A stretch of DNA of 7,248 nt from CAISIP01 sp031403955 (lineage in GTDB: Bacteria; Pseudomonadota; Gammaproteobacteria; Burkholderiales; Burkholderiaceae_C), in contig JANNGR010000096.1 of the NCBI GenBank assembly GCA_031403955.1, positions 1 through 7,248 of the forward strand, in the 5' to 3' direction. The notes beneath the pieces are model-generated. The model saw only the letters and a program-made list of their open reading frames with translations. It ran no database searches and was not told the DNA's origin. Of the stretch, positions 6,583 to 7,248 are shown in pieces (position 1 is the first letter of the stretch; every line of letters starts with the position of its first letter). The position numbers were made by a program, and so were the translations under genes.

Positions 6583-6608
6583 TGCGCTGCCGCCGCATTG
6601 CGCAGGTA

Positions 6609-7022
6609 TCAGATTCGCGCACTTTCCATTGCGGCATTGAAGGTTGCGCTCGGACGCATAACTGCGTTCACTTTCTGAGCATCGGCCAAGTAATAACCAC
6701 CGATATCCACCGGCGTGCCCTGCACGGCCTTGAGCTCGTCGATGATCTTCTGTTCGTTTTCCGTCAACGCCTTGGCCAACGGGGCGAAATGCGCCGCCAG
6801 GGCCGAATCCTGGGTCTGCGCGGCCAATTCCTGGGCCCAGTACATGGAAAGATAGAACTGGCTGCCCCGGTTGTCCAATTGGCCGGTCTTGGGCGACGGC
6901 CCCTTGTTGTTGTCCAGCAGCTTGCCGGTTGCGGCATCGAGCGTCTTGGCCAGTATCTTGGCCTTTTCATTGCCCGTCTTCAGGCCCAGGTCCTCCAGTG
7001 ACACGGCGAGCGCCATGAATTC
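6609..7022 (-). pseudogene. icd: C-terminal fragment of monomeric NADP-dependent isocitrate dehydrogenase
   Basis: Monomeric isocitrate dehydrogenase converts isocitrate to 2-oxoglutarate and CO2 with NADP+ in the TCA cycle and is about 740 residues long. Here only the last 137 residues or so are present, with a proper TGA stop at 6609-6611. Strong family segments are EFMALAVSLEDLG, AKTLDAATGKLLDNNK, LDNRGSQFYLSMYWAQELAA, GTPVDIGGYY and MRPSATFNAAM. The family normally has a residue run like W-D-S-L-G-E-F before ALA. Here the sequence before GEF (after 7022 on the plus coordinate) is unrelated, so the gene is cut exactly at an EcoRI-type GAATTC (7017-7022). An ATG at 7014-7016 is part of the family sequence, not a real start. 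The fragment cannot be an active enzyme. Confidence 0.88.
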
Positions 7023-7248
7023 ACCGTCGACGTGGGGAAAGGGGCCGAAGTCGATGCCGGCCGAGCCGCTGATACCGAAGCCCTGGTCGGTGAGACCGAC
7101 GTCGCCGCCGCGACGAGCGTGTCGTAGCCGGCGGTGACGCCGTGCTCGCCGACCGACGCGCCGTACTGCATGACGCCTTCGATGCCGACGGAGGCGCCGA
7201 ACGTGCCGTCGTCGAAGTCGAAGTCGACGACGCCGCCCGTGAGGTAGT
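7023..7248 (-). pseudogene. Glycine-rich coding fragment of different origin, frameshifted, fused to the icd fragment
   Basis: On the minus strand one frame from the right edge to about 7112 reads as Gly/Asp/Val-rich protein (LTGGVVDFDFDDGTFGASVG, then MQYGASVGEHGVTAGYDTLV). The same style continues in another frame from about 7108 down to 7022 (GGDVGLTDQGFGISGSAG, then IDFGPFPHVDGEF), so there is a one- or two-base shift in the GCGGCGGCG run near 7108-7114. The repeating Gly-x-Ser/Val-Gly pattern and the dense GTC/GAC/TTC/GGC codon use differ from every other gene in the window and recall actinobacterial glycine-rich proteins. I cannot name the family. The second frame runs straight into the isocitrate dehydrogenase frame, creating an in-frame chimera. 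Confidence 0.5.

Larger units (their letters stand above)
6109..6608. other. Gene-poor mosaic region right of darG
   Basis: About 500 bases hold no ORF that looks intact. The only recognisable material is a HAMP-like membrane segment and a short phosphomannomutase-like piece (listed separately), both on the plus strand, in different frames, and without proper starts or ends. From 6109 to 6370 I see nothing I can name. No copy of the tRNA-Arg 3' end, no terminator and no RNA gene was found. The region looks like decayed sequence at the edge of an integration hotspot, or the joint of unrelated pieces. Confidence 0.6.

Noticed and set aside
6261..7001. 246-codon plus-strand open frame
   Set aside because: Its right half is antisense to the clear isocitrate dehydrogenase fragment and its left half lacks family similarity apart from the short HAMP-like segment; there is no ribosome site.
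1..7248. CRISPR array, rRNA, insertion sequence ends or transposase genes
   Set aside because: No regularly spaced repeats, rRNA signatures or transposase motifs were seen on either strand.

Overview
The window looks like a piece of a high-GC betaproteobacterial chromosome, probably Burkholderiales and possibly Comamonadaceae-like. This rests on the GC-rich codon usage, a tamB-type gene followed by tRNA-Arg(CCU), and a monomeric-type isocitrate dehydrogenase fragment. The taxon is inferred from style and gene content, not from a search.

Left part (1-1850): the 3' two thirds of a TamB-like translocation/assembly gene, then a tRNA-Arg(CCU) gene with its own likely promoter and a rho-independent terminator. 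The tRNA 3' end is the probable integration site of the accessory element that follows.

Middle part (about 1860-6108): a small tRNA-anchored integrative element or genomic island. It starts with a cluster of GATACCG boxes in both orientations. Next is a P4-type tyrosine recombinase whose frame is broken by one missing base in a G run, although all its catalytic residues remain. An unrecognised 216-residue ORF follows. The cargo is a compact set of three codirectional genes: a small winged-helix-like protein, a DarT ssDNA ADP-ribosyltransferase toxin, and a DarG antitoxin (macro domain plus C-terminal toxin-binding domain). darT and darG overlap by four bases. DarTG systems are known toxin-antitoxin and anti-phage modules: DarT modifies thymidine bases in single-stranded DNA and blocks replication, and DarG removes the mark and binds the toxin. 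The upstream DNA-binding gene, with ACTGG repeats in front of it, may be a regulator or third component of the system.

Right part (6109-7248): no intact gene. It is a patchwork of apparent remnants: a membrane/HAMP-like piece, a short piece of a phosphomannomutase C-terminus, and the C-terminal 137 residues or so of a monomeric NADP-isocitrate dehydrogenase on the minus strand. The last switches abruptly, at an EcoRI site, to a glycine-rich, frameshifted sequence of different style. This is either a decayed integration hotspot or a chimeric/misassembled end. No second copy of the tRNA end was found, so the right border of the element is unresolved.
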